Positions 25,746 through 34,916 of a stretch of DNA of 64,000 bases are shown here, in pieces. The DNA is from Labrenzia sp. VG12 (GTDB lineage: Bacteria > Pseudomonadota > Alphaproteobacteria > Rhizobiales > Stappiaceae). A program made the translations under genes and the position numbers. Below the pieces are notes generated by a model. The model was given only the letters and a program-made list of their open reading frames with translations, was not told where the DNA came from and made no database searches. The stretch covers positions 5,176,001 through 5,240,000 of the forward strand of contig NZ_CP022529.1 in NCBI RefSeq assembly GCF_002237595.1. The letters run 5' to 3'. Numbering within the stretch: position 1 is the first letter of the stretch; each line of letters begins with the position of its first letter.

Positions 25746-26699
25746 CTACCGGCTGCTCCAGCGGGAAAACAGCGAGGTGGACAAGGCCCTGGTGCTGTTC
25801 TCCTCGCGAATGACCAGCTCACCGGATTCCAGCAACCCGCCCTGTTGATGCAGCGTTTCGGCCATTAGCTCGTGAATGGAGACGAAGCTGGAGCGGATGG
25901 CGTAGGCAGTCAGGATCATGAACAGCGCGTCCTTTGCCAGGAGCTTCTGCAGGTCGGCCAGCATGCCGGGCAGGCTGGTATAGATGTCCCAGACTTCGCC
26001 CTTTGGACCGCGGCCGTATTTCGGCGGATCCAGGATAATGCCGTCATAGGTGTTGCCGCGGCGGACCTCCCTGGCGACAAACTTGGAGGCGTCTTCACAG
26101 ATCCAGCGGATCGGCAGATCCTCAAGCCCCGACATTGCCTGGTTTTCCCGGGCATAACCGATGGCTTTCTTGGAGGCATCGACATGGGTGACCTGGGCAC
26201 CCTCGGTCGCCGGTAGCAGCGAGGCAAGACCGGTATAGCCGAAGAGGTTCAGGATCTTCAGCGACTTGTCCGGATTGCGTTCGCGTTCGGAACGGATCTT
26301 GCCGTTGACCCAGTCCCAGTGGGCGGCCTGCTCGGGAAAGACGCCGACATGGCGGAAGGACATGAAGCGGCCATTATAGCGAGCAGGACCGTAGGACATC
26401 GGCCAGGTTTCCGGCACGTTGCCGGAAAACTTCCAGCGGCCGGGACCTTCCTCTTCCGTATCGCCCGAGAAGACAGCGTCGGCCCGGTTCCAGACGCTTT
26501 CCTTCTGACGTCTTGCCCCCATCGCCTGGGGTTCCGGGCGCACGATGGTAAACCGGCCATAGCGCTCCAGCTTCTGACCTTCGCCCATGTCAAGCAGCCG
26601 ATAGTCTTTCCAGCCCTTTGTCTCCAGGATCACCGGCCACGACTGAACGGGCGGCTTGCCGGAAGGAGCAAAGGAGGAGGCGCTGGTCTGGTCCGCCAC
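25746..26699 (-). CDS. Class I SAM-dependent rRNA-type methyltransferase (RlmI/RlmK-like)
   Basis: The 317-residue protein has a Rossmann methyltransferase domain with motif I ILNLFGYTGLASLLPATEGA, acidic loop THVDASKKAIGYARENQ and catalytic motif IILDPPKYGRG. The last resembles the DPPxF/Y motif of RlmI-type 23S rRNA cytosine-5 methyltransferases. The N-terminal PUA domain of RlmI is absent, as in the shorter bacterial members, so the target is not assigned. The start is GTG 26699 with GAGAGA upstream. Confidence 0.87.
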   Translation of the reverse strand: MADQTSASSFAPSGKPPVQSWPVILETKGWKDYRLLDMGEGQKLERYGRFTIVRPEPQAMGARRQKESVWNRADAVFSGDTEEEGPGRWKFSGNVPETWPMSYGPARYNGRFMSFRHVGVFPEQAAHWDWVNGKIRSERERNPDKSLKILNLFGYTGLASLLPATEGAQVTHVDASKKAIGYARENQAMSGLEDLPIRWICEDASKFVAREVRRGNTYDGIILDPPKYGRGPKGEVWDIYTSLPGMLADLQKLLAKDALFMILTAYAIRSSFVSIHELMAETLHQQGGLLESGELVIREENSTRALSTSLFSRWSSR

Positions 26700-26791
26700 G
26701 TGTGTCTCTCGTTTGTCTGAGTTTAGGAAATTGGTTCCGCTCTAGTCGGCATGCGCCTTGAGGTCAACGTTTTGCGCTCGAAAAGGCAAAG

Positions 26792-26822
26792 AAAAGGGCG
26801 GGGAGCCGAAGCTCTCCCGCCC
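26792..26822 (-). terminator. Rho-independent terminator of the chemoreceptor gene
   Basis: On the minus strand GGGCGGGAGAGC pairs with GCTCCCCGCCC across a TTCG tetraloop, with one unpaired base, followed by TTTTCTTT. It starts 22 bases past the stop codon at 26844. Confidence 0.85.
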
Positions 26823-26843
26823 GATTTTTGCAAGGACCTCAGA

Positions 26844-29279
26844 TCAGGCGGCTGCCACCTCGGAGAGGAACTGCTCGACTTCCCGTTTCAGTTCGTCGGT
26901 CTTCTGGGTCAGTTCGCCGGAGGCGGACAGGACCATGTCCGCAGAGGACGAGGTCTGGTCGACGGCCTGGGAGAGCTGCGTCATGGACGAGGAGACGGCT
27001 CCCGTGCCTTCCGCGGCCCGCTGGACGTTCTGAGAGATTTCCGCAGTGGCGGCGCCCTGCTGCTCGACAGCCGAGGCGATGGCGGTGGTGTAGGAGTTCA
27101 CCTCTGTCATGGTCTCGGCGATTTCGCCGATCGCAACCACGGATTCCTTGGTGGCGTTCTGGATCTCGGTGATCTGCGAGGAGATCTCTTCGGTTGCCTT
27201 GGAAGTCTGGGTTGCAAGCTCCTTCACCTCCGCGGCAACAACCGCAAAGCCCTTGCCGGCTTCACCAGCACGCGCCGCCTCGATGGTGGCGTTCAGGGCC
27301 AGGAGGTTGGTCTGTTCGGCAATGGCCTGGATGAGCGTGACCACTTCGCCGATCTTGGTGGCCGCTTCTGCTAGCCCCTCGACCTTCTCGTTGGTGATCC
27401 GGGTGCCCGTGTTGGCACGATCGACGATTTCGGTGGTCTGGGCAACCTGCCGCGAAATCTCGCCGATGGAGGCCGCCAGCTCTTCTGCGGCACTTGCCAC
27501 GGTCTGAACGTTGTTGGTGGTCTCGTTCGAGGAGGCCTGCGTTTCGCTGGCATAGCCGGCGCTGTCGCGGGCAATCTCGGTCAGGGCCTGAGCGGTGGAG
27601 TCCAGGCTGCCGGCAGTGGACTCCACAGAGCCGAGGGCTTCTTCCGCGGTTGAGCGGAAGGACAGGATCATCGCATCGATGCGTTCCTGGCGCTGCTGAC
27701 GGGCGGCTTCTTCCTGGGCGTTTTGCTCCTGGAGTTGCGCACGCTCAATCGCGTTGTCGCGGAACACCTGGACCGTCCGGCTCATGTCGCCGATTTCGTC
27801 GCCGCGGTCGCGGCCCGGAATGTCGACTTCATTGTCGCCGTTGGCCAGGCGGTCCATCACGTTGGTGATGGTTCGGATCGGGCGGGTGATGGCCAGGTTG
27901 AGCACGAATGCCAGGCCGATGCCGCCAAGAATGGCCAGCAGGATAGTCGTTGCGATTTGCAGCTCGGCTGAGCTCGAAGCTGCGTTGGCCGCTTTCGACT
28001 GGGCGTCGGAAATCGCTGCGATATCGGCGTTGACCCTGCGGGTCAGGTCGTCGAGCTGGGCCCGCTTGTCCGTCAGGTCCTTCTTGGTGGTAACCATTTC
28101 CTTGAAGGAGCGGTCGAGCGACGCAACGGAGACCGGGATCGCCTTGATCGCATCGCCTGCAGACGGCAGGATCATGGCATATTTCACCATGTCTTTTTCA
28201 AGGTTTGCCAGGGCGGCAATGCTTTCTTCGACCTTGGTGATGTCAGAAGAACCAAACGCACCGAACAGGAAAAGGGTCTCCGCGCGGGCTGCCAGGGCCA
28301 GCTCGTTGAGCTTCGTCGCCTTTGCCGCAATGGACCGAACGGTTGCCAGCCGTGTAGACGCTGTCAACGCATCTGTCTTTGCCTTGGAGACAACCGGGTT
28401 GACCTGGCCGAGAATTTCCTTGGTATAGGTATCGACACCTTCAATCGCTGTGCCGACTGCAAGGCGCGCCTCGTAGGCTTCTGAGAAGCCGAGGTCCGTG
28501 GTGAGTTTCTCCAGGGCCTTGTTAAGCAATCCGGCCTGTTTCTTCAGCTGCCCGAGGGATTTCTTCTTGATGCCGTCAATCTGCTTGTAGCCCATCTGCT
28601 TGGTCGTGCTGACAAGGTCGCGAGCGATGTCGATGGCGACGGTCAGGTTGTCACCGTCGATATTGCCGCTGCCTTCGAGATAGAGCATGTTCACCCGAAC
28701 GACTTCATCCTTCAGCTGAAAGACGCTGAATTGCAGCTGATTGGCATCGTCCAGACGGCTGTTGGCTGAGAACGCCTCCGAGCTGATTTTCTTTTCTTCC
28801 GCTGCGACGGCATCGCTGATGCTGGCGGCCAGTGCTTCCAGATCAGCCGTGCTTTGCTGCAGGGTGGCAAGCCGCTCGGCCTGCTGTTCTGTCTGTGAGA
28901 CCACTTCCGCGAACGTCTGCTCAAACTCGCTCACGGCCTCACTGGCACCGGAAACCTGTGCTTCCGACGTTTCATCGCCGGCAACACCGGTCGCGAGGTT
29001 CGCCAATTCGTTCTTGAGCTTGGCAATCTCGTCGCCTACGGCGGTGCTGAGATCTGCGCTCGGATTGTTGAGATAGTCTTCCCGCTGCAGCGAGGTTGCG
29101 GACACTTGCGCGGCAACCTTTGCAGCCTGGTCGGCAACATCGAAACGCGAGGCGAGGCTGTGAATGGCCAGGAAGCCGACGCCGCCAACCACTGCTGTCA
29201 GCAGCAACACGGCTAAAAAACCGCCACCGACTTTGAACCCGAATTTCAAGTCGGTCAGAACCTTCAATAGTCTCTTCAT
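26844..29279 (-). CDS. Methyl-accepting chemotaxis protein
   Basis: The 811-residue receptor has two membrane helices (residues about 19-39 and 455-477) bounding a large periplasmic domain. That domain is made of long helices with heptad-like leucines and probably belongs to the helical bimodular (HBM) type. A HAMP domain (RPIRTITNVMDRLANGDNEVDIPGRDRGDEIGDMSRTVQVFRDNAIE) is followed by the coiled-coil signalling domain. The hairpin tip is IQAIAEQTNLLALNATIEAARAGEAGKGFAVVAAEVKELA. No CheR-tether pentapeptide is seen at the C-terminus. There are no other chemotaxis genes nearby, so it is an orphan receptor. Ligand unknown. Confidence 0.95.
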   Translation of the reverse strand: MKRLLKVLTDLKFGFKVGGGFLAVLLLTAVVGGVGFLAIHSLASRFDVADQAAKVAAQVSATSLQREDYLNNPSADLSTAVGDEIAKLKNELANLATGVAGDETSEAQVSGASEAVSEFEQTFAEVVSQTEQQAERLATLQQSTADLEALAASISDAVAAEEKKISSEAFSANSRLDDANQLQFSVFQLKDEVVRVNMLYLEGSGNIDGDNLTVAIDIARDLVSTTKQMGYKQIDGIKKKSLGQLKKQAGLLNKALEKLTTDLGFSEAYEARLAVGTAIEGVDTYTKEILGQVNPVVSKAKTDALTASTRLATVRSIAAKATKLNELALAARAETLFLFGAFGSSDITKVEESIAALANLEKDMVKYAMILPSAGDAIKAIPVSVASLDRSFKEMVTTKKDLTDKRAQLDDLTRRVNADIAAISDAQSKAANAASSSAELQIATTILLAILGGIGLAFVLNLAITRPIRTITNVMDRLANGDNEVDIPGRDRGDEIGDMSRTVQVFRDNAIERAQLQEQNAQEEAARQQRQERIDAMILSFRSTAEEALGSVESTAGSLDSTAQALTEIARDSAGYASETQASSNETTNNVQTVASAAEELAASIGEISRQVAQTTEIVDRANTGTRITNEKVEGLAEAATKIGEVVTLIQAIAEQTNLLALNATIEAARAGEAGKGFAVVAAEVKELATQTSKATEEISSQITEIQNATKESVVAIGEIAETMTEVNSYTTAIASAVEQQGAATAEISQNVQRAAEGTGAVSSSMTQLSQAVDQTSSSADMVLSASGELTQKTDELKREVEQFLSEVAAA

Positions 29280-29469
29280 TTCGTCCCCGCACAGCCGGAA
29301 TCAAGGCATTTCGCTGTTATTATTGCGGAGGCCGATGAAGATTAGGTAAATAATGAAAATTCTCTTCAGGTACTACGTAATTTTATTTCTTATTACATGT
29401 TAACGGGGTTTAACCTTTGGAGAGTAGATAAATAAACTCAAACAATAAATTTATGGTTGTATTTCCTTG

Positions 29470-30228
29470 TTACACGTGCTGGCCACCGTTGATGTGAATT
29501 TCAGCGCCGCTGACATAAGAGGACTTGTTGGAACACAGGTAATAGATTGTATCCGCGACCTCAGCCGGCAGTCCGAGGCGCCGCAGTGGAATGTCATCGA
29601 TCATCTTTTCCGTACCGGGGGACAGAATGGCTGTGTCGATTTCTCCAGGGGCAATGGCATTGACCCGGATGCCATGCGGACCGAAGTCCGCTGCCATTTC
29701 CCGGGTCAGGGAGGCAAGAGCCGCCTTTGAGGTTGCATAGGCCGTGCCGGCAAACGGGTGAACGCGCATTCCGGCAATGGACGTCACGTTGACGACGGAC
29801 CCGGCAGCGTTCTTCAGTTCCTGAAACAGTCCGCGCCCGAGCAGGATCGGGGCAAAGAAATTCACCTGAAACACGGTGCGCCACTCGTGCATTGCCGTCG
29901 TCAGAGAATCGAGTCGCTCGCCTTCCGCACCTTTCGGGCTGATGCCGGCATTGTTGACAAGCGCGCTGAGGCGGGAGCCATTCGTCTCAAGCCGCTTGCG
30001 GATCTCCTGAACCGCAAAGCCCAGATTTTCAGGATCCGACAGATCGACCTGGATGTGGTCTTCCGGGCCCATCGGCCAGGGGCATTTGTCCGAAAACGCC
30101 TGCCGTGAACAGGTGATCACCCGCCAGCCTTCCGCGGAGAACCGCTTGACGGTTGCATGGCCGATCCCCCGGCTTGCGCCGGTCAGGACGAGAGTTGGCC
30201 GGTCATCCTGCATGGGCTTGCCGTTCAT
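29470..30228 (-). CDS. SDR-family oxidoreductase (classical)
   Basis: The 252-residue enzyme carries the cofactor motif TGASRGIGHA, the structural NNAG in VNNAGIS and the catalytic Ser...Tyr-x-x-x-Lys (VTSIAG ... YATSK). It ends INGGQHV as many classical SDRs do. These are NAD(P)-dependent dehydrogenases or reductases; the substrate cannot be inferred. The start ATG 30228 is supported by AAGGGA seven bases upstream. The 190 bases between it and the chemoreceptor start at 29279 are AT-rich and carry no gene I can support. Confidence 0.93.
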   Translation of the reverse strand: MNGKPMQDDRPTLVLTGASRGIGHATVKRFSAEGWRVITCSRQAFSDKCPWPMGPEDHIQVDLSDPENLGFAVQEIRKRLETNGSRLSALVNNAGISPKGAEGERLDSLTTAMHEWRTVFQVNFFAPILLGRGLFQELKNAAGSVVNVTSIAGMRVHPFAGTAYATSKAALASLTREMAADFGPHGIRVNAIAPGEIDTAILSPGTEKMIDDIPLRRLGLPAEVADTIYYLCSNKSSYVSGAEIHINGGQHV

Positions 30229-30381
30229 GTCATTCCCTTGTTAGCGTATCGAGGGTCCGGAAAAAGTTGACTCTCAGGGTCGAGTTTCGATATTGCGCTG
30301 GAATTCGTCAATGACAATATGTCGTCAACTGTCCGCAAAGACCAACCTGTCCGCATATGAGGACGCACGCCGGATCCTGCA

Positions 30382-30624
30382 ATGATCATATGCTCCTGTA
30401 ATGTCCTGTCTGACAAGCAGCTTCGCGAAGCCGCGGAGGAAATGCGGGCGGACCCGAACGGCAAGGTGCCGACGCCAGGCGCAGTGTTTCGGCATCTTGG
30501 CTGTCGTCCGCGCTGTGGTGGATGTTTTCCCGCGGTGATTGACATTATTCATGAAAAAAGCTCTGAAGAGGGTGAGGAATCCAAACCGGTTCGCCTGCGC
30601 GAAAAACGTGCCGCCAGCCGGTAA
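30382..30624 (+). CDS. bfd: Bacterioferritin-associated ferredoxin
   Basis: Bfd is a [2Fe-2S] protein that reduces bacterioferritin and releases stored iron. The 80-residue product has the expected cysteine pattern, Cys4-x-Cys6 near the start (MIICSCN) and Cys45-x-x-Cys48 later, with an extra Cys41. A charged C-terminal tail (about residues 60-80) is longer than in E. coli Bfd. The bfr gene follows 15 bases downstream, and the pair forms an obvious operon. Confidence 0.93.
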   Translation: MIICSCNVLSDKQLREAAEEMRADPNGKVPTPGAVFRHLGCRPRCGGCFPAVIDIIHEKSSEEGEESKPVRLREKRAASR

Positions 30625-30639
30625 ATCAGGAGAGGGCCG

Positions 30640-31125
30640 ATGAAGGGCGACGCGCGCGTAATCGAATATCTGAACAAGTCCCTGCGTCACGAACTGACCG
30701 TGGTCAACCAGTTCTGGGTCCATGCGCGTCTGCTGGAAGACTGGGGCTACAGCAAGCTTGCGGCCAAGGAACTGGTCGAGGCCGACGAAGAGCGCCAGCA
30801 CGCCCAGGAACTGATGGACCGCATCATCTTCCTGGAAGGCCTGCCGAACCTGCAGACCCTTGACCCGCTGCGCATCGGCCAGTCCCTGAAGGAATGCCTG
30901 GAAGGCGACCTGGCAGCCGAATATGTTGCGCGCGCGCTCTACAAGGAAGCACGTGAAGTTTGCCGTGAACTTGGCGACTATGTCACGATGGCCATGTTCG
31001 AGCGTCTGCTCGGTGATGAGGAAGGTCACATCGACTTCCTGGAAACCCAGCTTGGCTTGATCGAGCAGATCGGCATCGACAACTACGCCATGCTGCAGGC
31101 AAATTCCGCAGATCAGGCGGAATAA
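30640..31125 (+). CDS. bfr: Bacterioferritin with a substituted haem-ligand position
   Basis: Bacterioferritin is a 24-subunit iron-storage protein. The 161-residue product aligns without gaps to the E. coli protein over the first 60 residues (MKGDARVIEYLNKSLRHELT). The dinuclear ferroxidase ligands are all present: E18, E51, H54, E94, E127 and H130. Residue 52, the methionine that ligates the inter-subunit haem in classical Bfr, is arginine here (DEERQHAQ). The codon is CGC at the expected place. The protein should store iron but may lack haem or pair with a second Bfr subunit. Strong GGAGAGG ribosome site. Confidence 0.93.
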   Translation: MKGDARVIEYLNKSLRHELTVVNQFWVHARLLEDWGYSKLAAKELVEADEERQHAQELMDRIIFLEGLPNLQTLDPLRIGQSLKECLEGDLAAEYVARALYKEAREVCRELGDYVTMAMFERLLGDEEGHIDFLETQLGLIEQIGIDNYAMLQANSADQAE

Positions 31126-31140
31126 CAGCTTCCGATTGGT

Positions 31141-31171
31141 CCCGGGTTTCCCCGGGCCGGTTCACTTTTTT
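31141..31171 (+). terminator. Probable terminator after bfd-bfr
   Basis: CCCGGG (31141-31146) and CCCGGG (31151-31156) form a six-base stem with a TTTC loop. TTTTTT follows at 31166-31171. The spacing between stem and T tract (nine bases) is longer than ideal. Confidence 0.5.
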
Positions 31172-31198
31172 GGCGCAGACCAGAGAACCACGCAGCTC

Positions 31199-31864
31199 TC
31201 AGAGGTGGCCCAGGCGCACAACCTTGCCACCGGCCGCCTTTAGGTCTTCTTCATCGTGGCTGACCAGCAGAACGGGCAGGGATTTCTCCCTGGCCAGATC
31301 GAAGACCTGCGCGCGGATGTCGGCGCGCCGCGCGGTGTCCAGACTGGAAAACGGTTCATCCAGCAGCAGCGCCTTCGGGTTGGCAAGGAGCGTCCGCATG
31401 AGCGCGACCCGGGTCTGCTGCCCGCCGGAAAGGGTTGCCGGATCGCGATGGGCGAACCCTGCCAGGCCAACGTCGGCAAGGGCCTGTTCCGCCATGTCGC
31501 GGCGCATCGCACGCCGCCGGATGGCAGCGGGGATGGCGAACATCAGGTTTTGCAGCACCGACATATGCGGGAACATCAGCGGCGACTGGAACATCAGACC
31601 GATGTGACGATCCTGAGCGGGCAAGCCGGTCAGGTCCCGGTCATTCAGCAACACGCGTCCGGTTGCCGAAAAGTCCGGCCGCAGGAAACCCGCGATGAAA
31701 TCCAGCAGACTGGATTTGCCGCTACCACTTTCCCCCATGATGGTCAGAACCTCGCCAGGTGCGATCCGGCAGTCGATCGACAGGAGAAGACGGTCGTTCA
31801 GCCGAAGGCTCACACTTTCAAGGACAAGACCGGGCAATGTGTCGGCAACACTCAATGGGATCAT
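31199..31864 (-). CDS. ynjD: ABC transporter ATP-binding subunit, YnjD-like
   Basis: The 221-residue ATPase has Walker A GESGSGKSS, the signature LSGGQQTRV, Walker B ALLLDEPFSSLD and the switch His in LLVSHDEED. Its start (ATG 31864) overlaps the permease stop by four bases. Order and sequence style of this gene, the two permease frames and the binding protein at 33580 match the E. coli ynjBCD set. The substrate of that system is not established; thiamine-like compounds are sometimes proposed on similarity. No thiamine riboswitch is visible upstream. Confidence 0.88.
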   Translation of the reverse strand: MIPLSVADTLPGLVLESVSLRLNDRLLLSIDCRIAPGEVLTIMGESGSGKSSLLDFIAGFLRPDFSATGRVLLNDRDLTGLPAQDRHIGLMFQSPLMFPHMSVLQNLMFAIPAAIRRRAMRRDMAEQALADVGLAGFAHRDPATLSGGQQTRVALMRTLLANPKALLLDEPFSSLDTARRADIRAQVFDLAREKSLPVLLVSHDEEDLKAAGGKVVRLGHL

Positions 31865-32835
31865 CCTTCTTGCAGATGCATGGCCCGACGATTGCGGTGC
31901 AAGGCTGCGGGGATCAAGGCCGCCAGCACGAACCCGGCGAGCGGGATCAGCAGCTGCAGCAGGGCGTAAAGCGCAGCAGCGGGCCGGTTGCCGCCGCTCG
32001 CAAGAGCGACGCTTTCCGTCGTCACCGTCACGATGCGCCCGGCACCGATCAAAAGCGTTGGCAGGTATTGGCCGACGGAGACCGCTGCCGCAACGGCGAA
32101 GGTGACAAGAACCGGTCGCAGCAACAGCGGCAGGCGGATCTGCCAGAAAATGCGTCCGCGTGACGCGCCGATGGACGCTGCGGCTTTTTCAAAGCGCGGG
32201 TCCAGCTGGGCCCAGGGATCGCTCAAGGCCAGTACGGCATAGGGAAAGACGAACACCAGGTGCGCCAGCAACACGGAGAAAAAACTGCCGCTGAAATCAA
32301 CCACCAGAAACAGCAGCTGCAGGCCAAAGAGGAAACTGATCTGCGGCAGCAGAAGCGGTAGAAACACCAGGACTTTCAACCTGGTTCCCAATGGCATGCG
32401 ATGCGCACTGCGTGCCTCGAGCAACCACAAGGTCAGCGCCGTGGCAAGCATTGCCGCAGCAACGGCCAGGGCAAGGGTAGCCGTCAGTACCGGTGCGCCC
32501 ATGGCAAGCGCGTCCGTGATCCGCATCAGGTCCCATCTCTGCGGCAAAAGCGACGGAAACCACCAGGACCGGGCAAAGGACCAGAGCACCAGAACAAACA
32601 GGGAGGCAGCCATCGCTCCGATCACGGCTAGCATCGGCAGGAGCCCACCAATTCGGGGCAGGTGGTCTCGCCTGTGACGGCGCCCGCTCACCAGCCGGCC
32701 GCGCAGCAAAGACGTCAACACCCGTTCCAGCATCAGGTATGTCGCAAGAGCCAAAGCGGTCACGGCGAGTTGCAGCACGGCTCCGGCGGACGCAATCAGC
32801 CGAAGCGACAGGTCCGGATCGTTCATCCAGGTCAC
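31861..32835 (-). pseudogene. ynjC: YnjC-like ABC permease, C-terminal half (apparent frameshift fragment)
   Basis: The frame reads MTWMNDPDLSLRLIASAGAVLQLAVTALAL and continues through about six membrane helices to 324 residues. It contains a permease loop near LDPRFEKAAASIGASRGRIFWQIRLPLLL (EAA motif). Its GTG start overlaps the preceding stop codon as GTGA. The in-frame sequence upstream of that GTG keeps reading PPLAPRLV and then joins the WMNDPDLS of this frame. That is what a single E. coli-type YnjC of about 510-570 residues would look like. No ribosome binding site precedes the GTG. It may be a real frameshift, a sequencing artefact in a C6 run or a programmed event. Confidence 0.75.
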
Positions 32836-33566
32836 CAGCCGGGGAGCAAGGGGGGTGGTGTTGTCGGCCCGAGGATCACGGCGACGTCGACGACCGAGGT
32901 CGCATAGGCAATAACAGCCAGCATGGGCAGGCGGATCAGGGGGTAGATCTGCGGCAACACGAGCTTGAAGAAGGTCGCCATTCGGCCGTAACCAAGGCTG
33001 CTGCCGGCTCGGAAATAGTCCCGAATATGCGGCCGGTTCAGCGCGGCCAGCGTCATCAGAAACAGGAACGGAACTTCCTTGGCGACAAGGCCGGCGGTGA
33101 GGCTGAGTCCGAGCGGGTCATTCAGGATGAGGAGGTCTGGCGGCCGGGTCCAGCCGGTCGCCCATGGTGAAAGCGCGCGAACCAGAAACCCGGAAGGCGC
33201 GATCAGGAAGGCCAGGCCGATTGCCGCCGCCGCATGCGGCACCGACAGCAGGGGTGACAGGAACCGCGACAGCCGTTGGAAGGTTGCAGTCCCGGACCAG
33301 CCGGCGGCAAAGACAAGAACGATGCCGAGCGAGAGCAACGAGGCGGCAAGCCCCGTTGCCAAGCTGAGCACTGCGGATCGAAGCAGTCCCGGCATGTCAA
33401 GCAGGTGACGGAACGGTTCCAGCGAGAAGCTGTCAAATCCAAGGACAGGCAGATAACCGAAGGCCGGCAGAAGCGTGCCGGCCAGCCCGGCAAGAACCGG
33501 ACCGGCCAGCAGGATGACAATCAGGACGGTCGAGAAGTCTGTTCGTGCCTGCCGCCTGTCACTCAA
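32832..33566 (-). pseudogene. ynjC: YnjC-like ABC permease, N-terminal half (apparent frameshift fragment)
   Basis: This 244-residue frame starts at TTG 33566, 13 bases after the binding protein stop. It carries about five to six membrane helices and an EAA-type loop (RAGSSLGYGRMATFFKLVLPQIYPL). It ends VILGPTTPPPLLPGW. The last residues after TTPPP differ from the family, because a CCCCCC run at 32850-32855 (G run on the plus strand) appears one base short. With seven C the frame continues PPLAPRLVTWMNDPDLS into the next gene without a stop. Both halves remain strongly permease-like, so any inactivation must be recent. Confidence 0.75.
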
Positions 33567-33579
33567 GACACCTGTCCGT

Positions 33580-34809
33580 TCATTCCGCGCCGTAGCGTTT
33601 CACCCAGGCTTCCTCGAGCGCCGCGACCCAGCTGGGATGCGGTTCGGGCAGCACAGGACCGAGTTCCTCCGGCGAGAGGGTCGCCGGGCCCAGATCCATC
33701 GTATCGAACAGCGCTTTTTCATTGGCTGGCAAGGCACTGACATTGAGGACCGTCGGATCGCCCCAGATGTCCGGATCCTGCTTGCGGGTCTGGGCCATTG
33801 GCGTCAGCAGGAAGTCGGCAAATACCTTGGCACCGGCCTTGGCGGAGCTGTTGAAGGGAATGGCGACAAAATGGGTGTTGCCGATCGTGCCACCCTCCAG
33901 CACGAAGGTCCGCACGCTGGGCGGCAATTCGCCATTGGCGATCGCACCGGAGGCGTCGCCCGGGTTGAACGAAAAGGCGATGTCCAGTTCACCGTCCGCC
34001 AGCAGCTGGCGCATATGGGCAGCATTTTTCGGGAAGGCCTGCCCCTGCCGCCAGAGCGCGCCATGCAGCGCGTCGAGATAGGCAAACAACGGTGCCGTCA
34101 TGTCATCGAACCGGGCCGGGTCGACGGGTCTGCCGAGGGCGCCCCTGTCGGGCGCGGTGTCGACAAGCACCTGTTTCAGAAACGTCGTGCCATAGAAATT
34201 CGGTGGTTGCGGGTAGGCGAAACGGCCCGGATTGGCCTTTGCAAAACTCAGGAGTTCCTCAAGTGAAGCGGGAGGCGTTCTAAGACGGGCGCTGTCATAC
34301 ATGAACACCAGCTTGGCCATGCCCCAAGGGCTTTCCTGACCGTCGGTCGGCACCGTGAAATCAATCGTCACGGTCGGCTTGTTCTTCACATCGACGTAGC
34401 GCCAGTTGGGCAGCGTCTCGGCCCAGCCCTTGTCGGCAAGCAGGCCCTGGTCCTTCATGGCAGCGAAATTCTCACCGTTGATCCAGATAAGATCGACCGC
34501 CCCCCCGGAGCTCTTGCCGACAGATTTTTCGGCAAGCACCTGGGAAACGACCGTCGCCGTATCGCTGACCTTCACATGAAGAACGCGGAGATCATAAAGG
34601 CGAGCGACTTCGCGGGCGGCCCAGCCGATATAGGCATTGATGCGTGGTTCACCGCCCCAGGCGTGGAAGTAGACGGTCTGCCCTCTGGCTTCCTCCAGAA
34701 CGGCCTGCCATTCTGGAGACTGTGCAGGGTCGGCGTCCTGAGCGAGCGATGTCTGGGACACCAGCAGCGTGCCCAGAAAACCAAGCGTTGCGGCAAACAG
34801 TCGTTTCAT
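33580..34809 (-). CDS. ynjB: ABC transporter substrate-binding protein, YnjB-like
   Basis: The 409-residue periplasmic protein has a signal peptide (MKRLFAATLGFLGTLLVSQTSLAQ). A type II binding fold is recognisable from VYFHAWGGEPRINAYIGWAA, DLIWINGENFAAMKDQGLL and WGMAKLVFMYDSARL. These passages are typical of the YnjB family. The start ATG 34809 has GAGGAC six bases upstream. The permease gene begins 13 bases after its stop, so binding protein, permease and ATPase form one transcript. Regulation is not evident. Confidence 0.88.
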   Translation of the reverse strand: MKRLFAATLGFLGTLLVSQTSLAQDADPAQSPEWQAVLEEARGQTVYFHAWGGEPRINAYIGWAAREVARLYDLRVLHVKVSDTATVVSQVLAEKSVGKSSGGAVDLIWINGENFAAMKDQGLLADKGWAETLPNWRYVDVKNKPTVTIDFTVPTDGQESPWGMAKLVFMYDSARLRTPPASLEELLSFAKANPGRFAYPQPPNFYGTTFLKQVLVDTAPDRGALGRPVDPARFDDMTAPLFAYLDALHGALWRQGQAFPKNAAHMRQLLADGELDIAFSFNPGDASGAIANGELPPSVRTFVLEGGTIGNTHFVAIPFNSSAKAGAKVFADFLLTPMAQTRKQDPDIWGDPTVLNVSALPANEKALFDTMDLGPATLSPEELGPVLPEPHPSWVAALEEAWVKRYGAE

Positions 34810-34916
34810 CAGATAGTCCTCAAGATTCGTTCCGCGCAGGGCATCTCTTCGCCGATCCCTCGCGCAACCGGTATGGCACGGTCAAGACAAGGCTTTGTGA
34901 ACATCTTGAGAGCGTT

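Noticed and set aside
34810..34916. Thiamine (TPP) riboswitch before the YnjB-like gene
   Set aside because: The conserved CTGAGA and related core motifs are not present on either strand.
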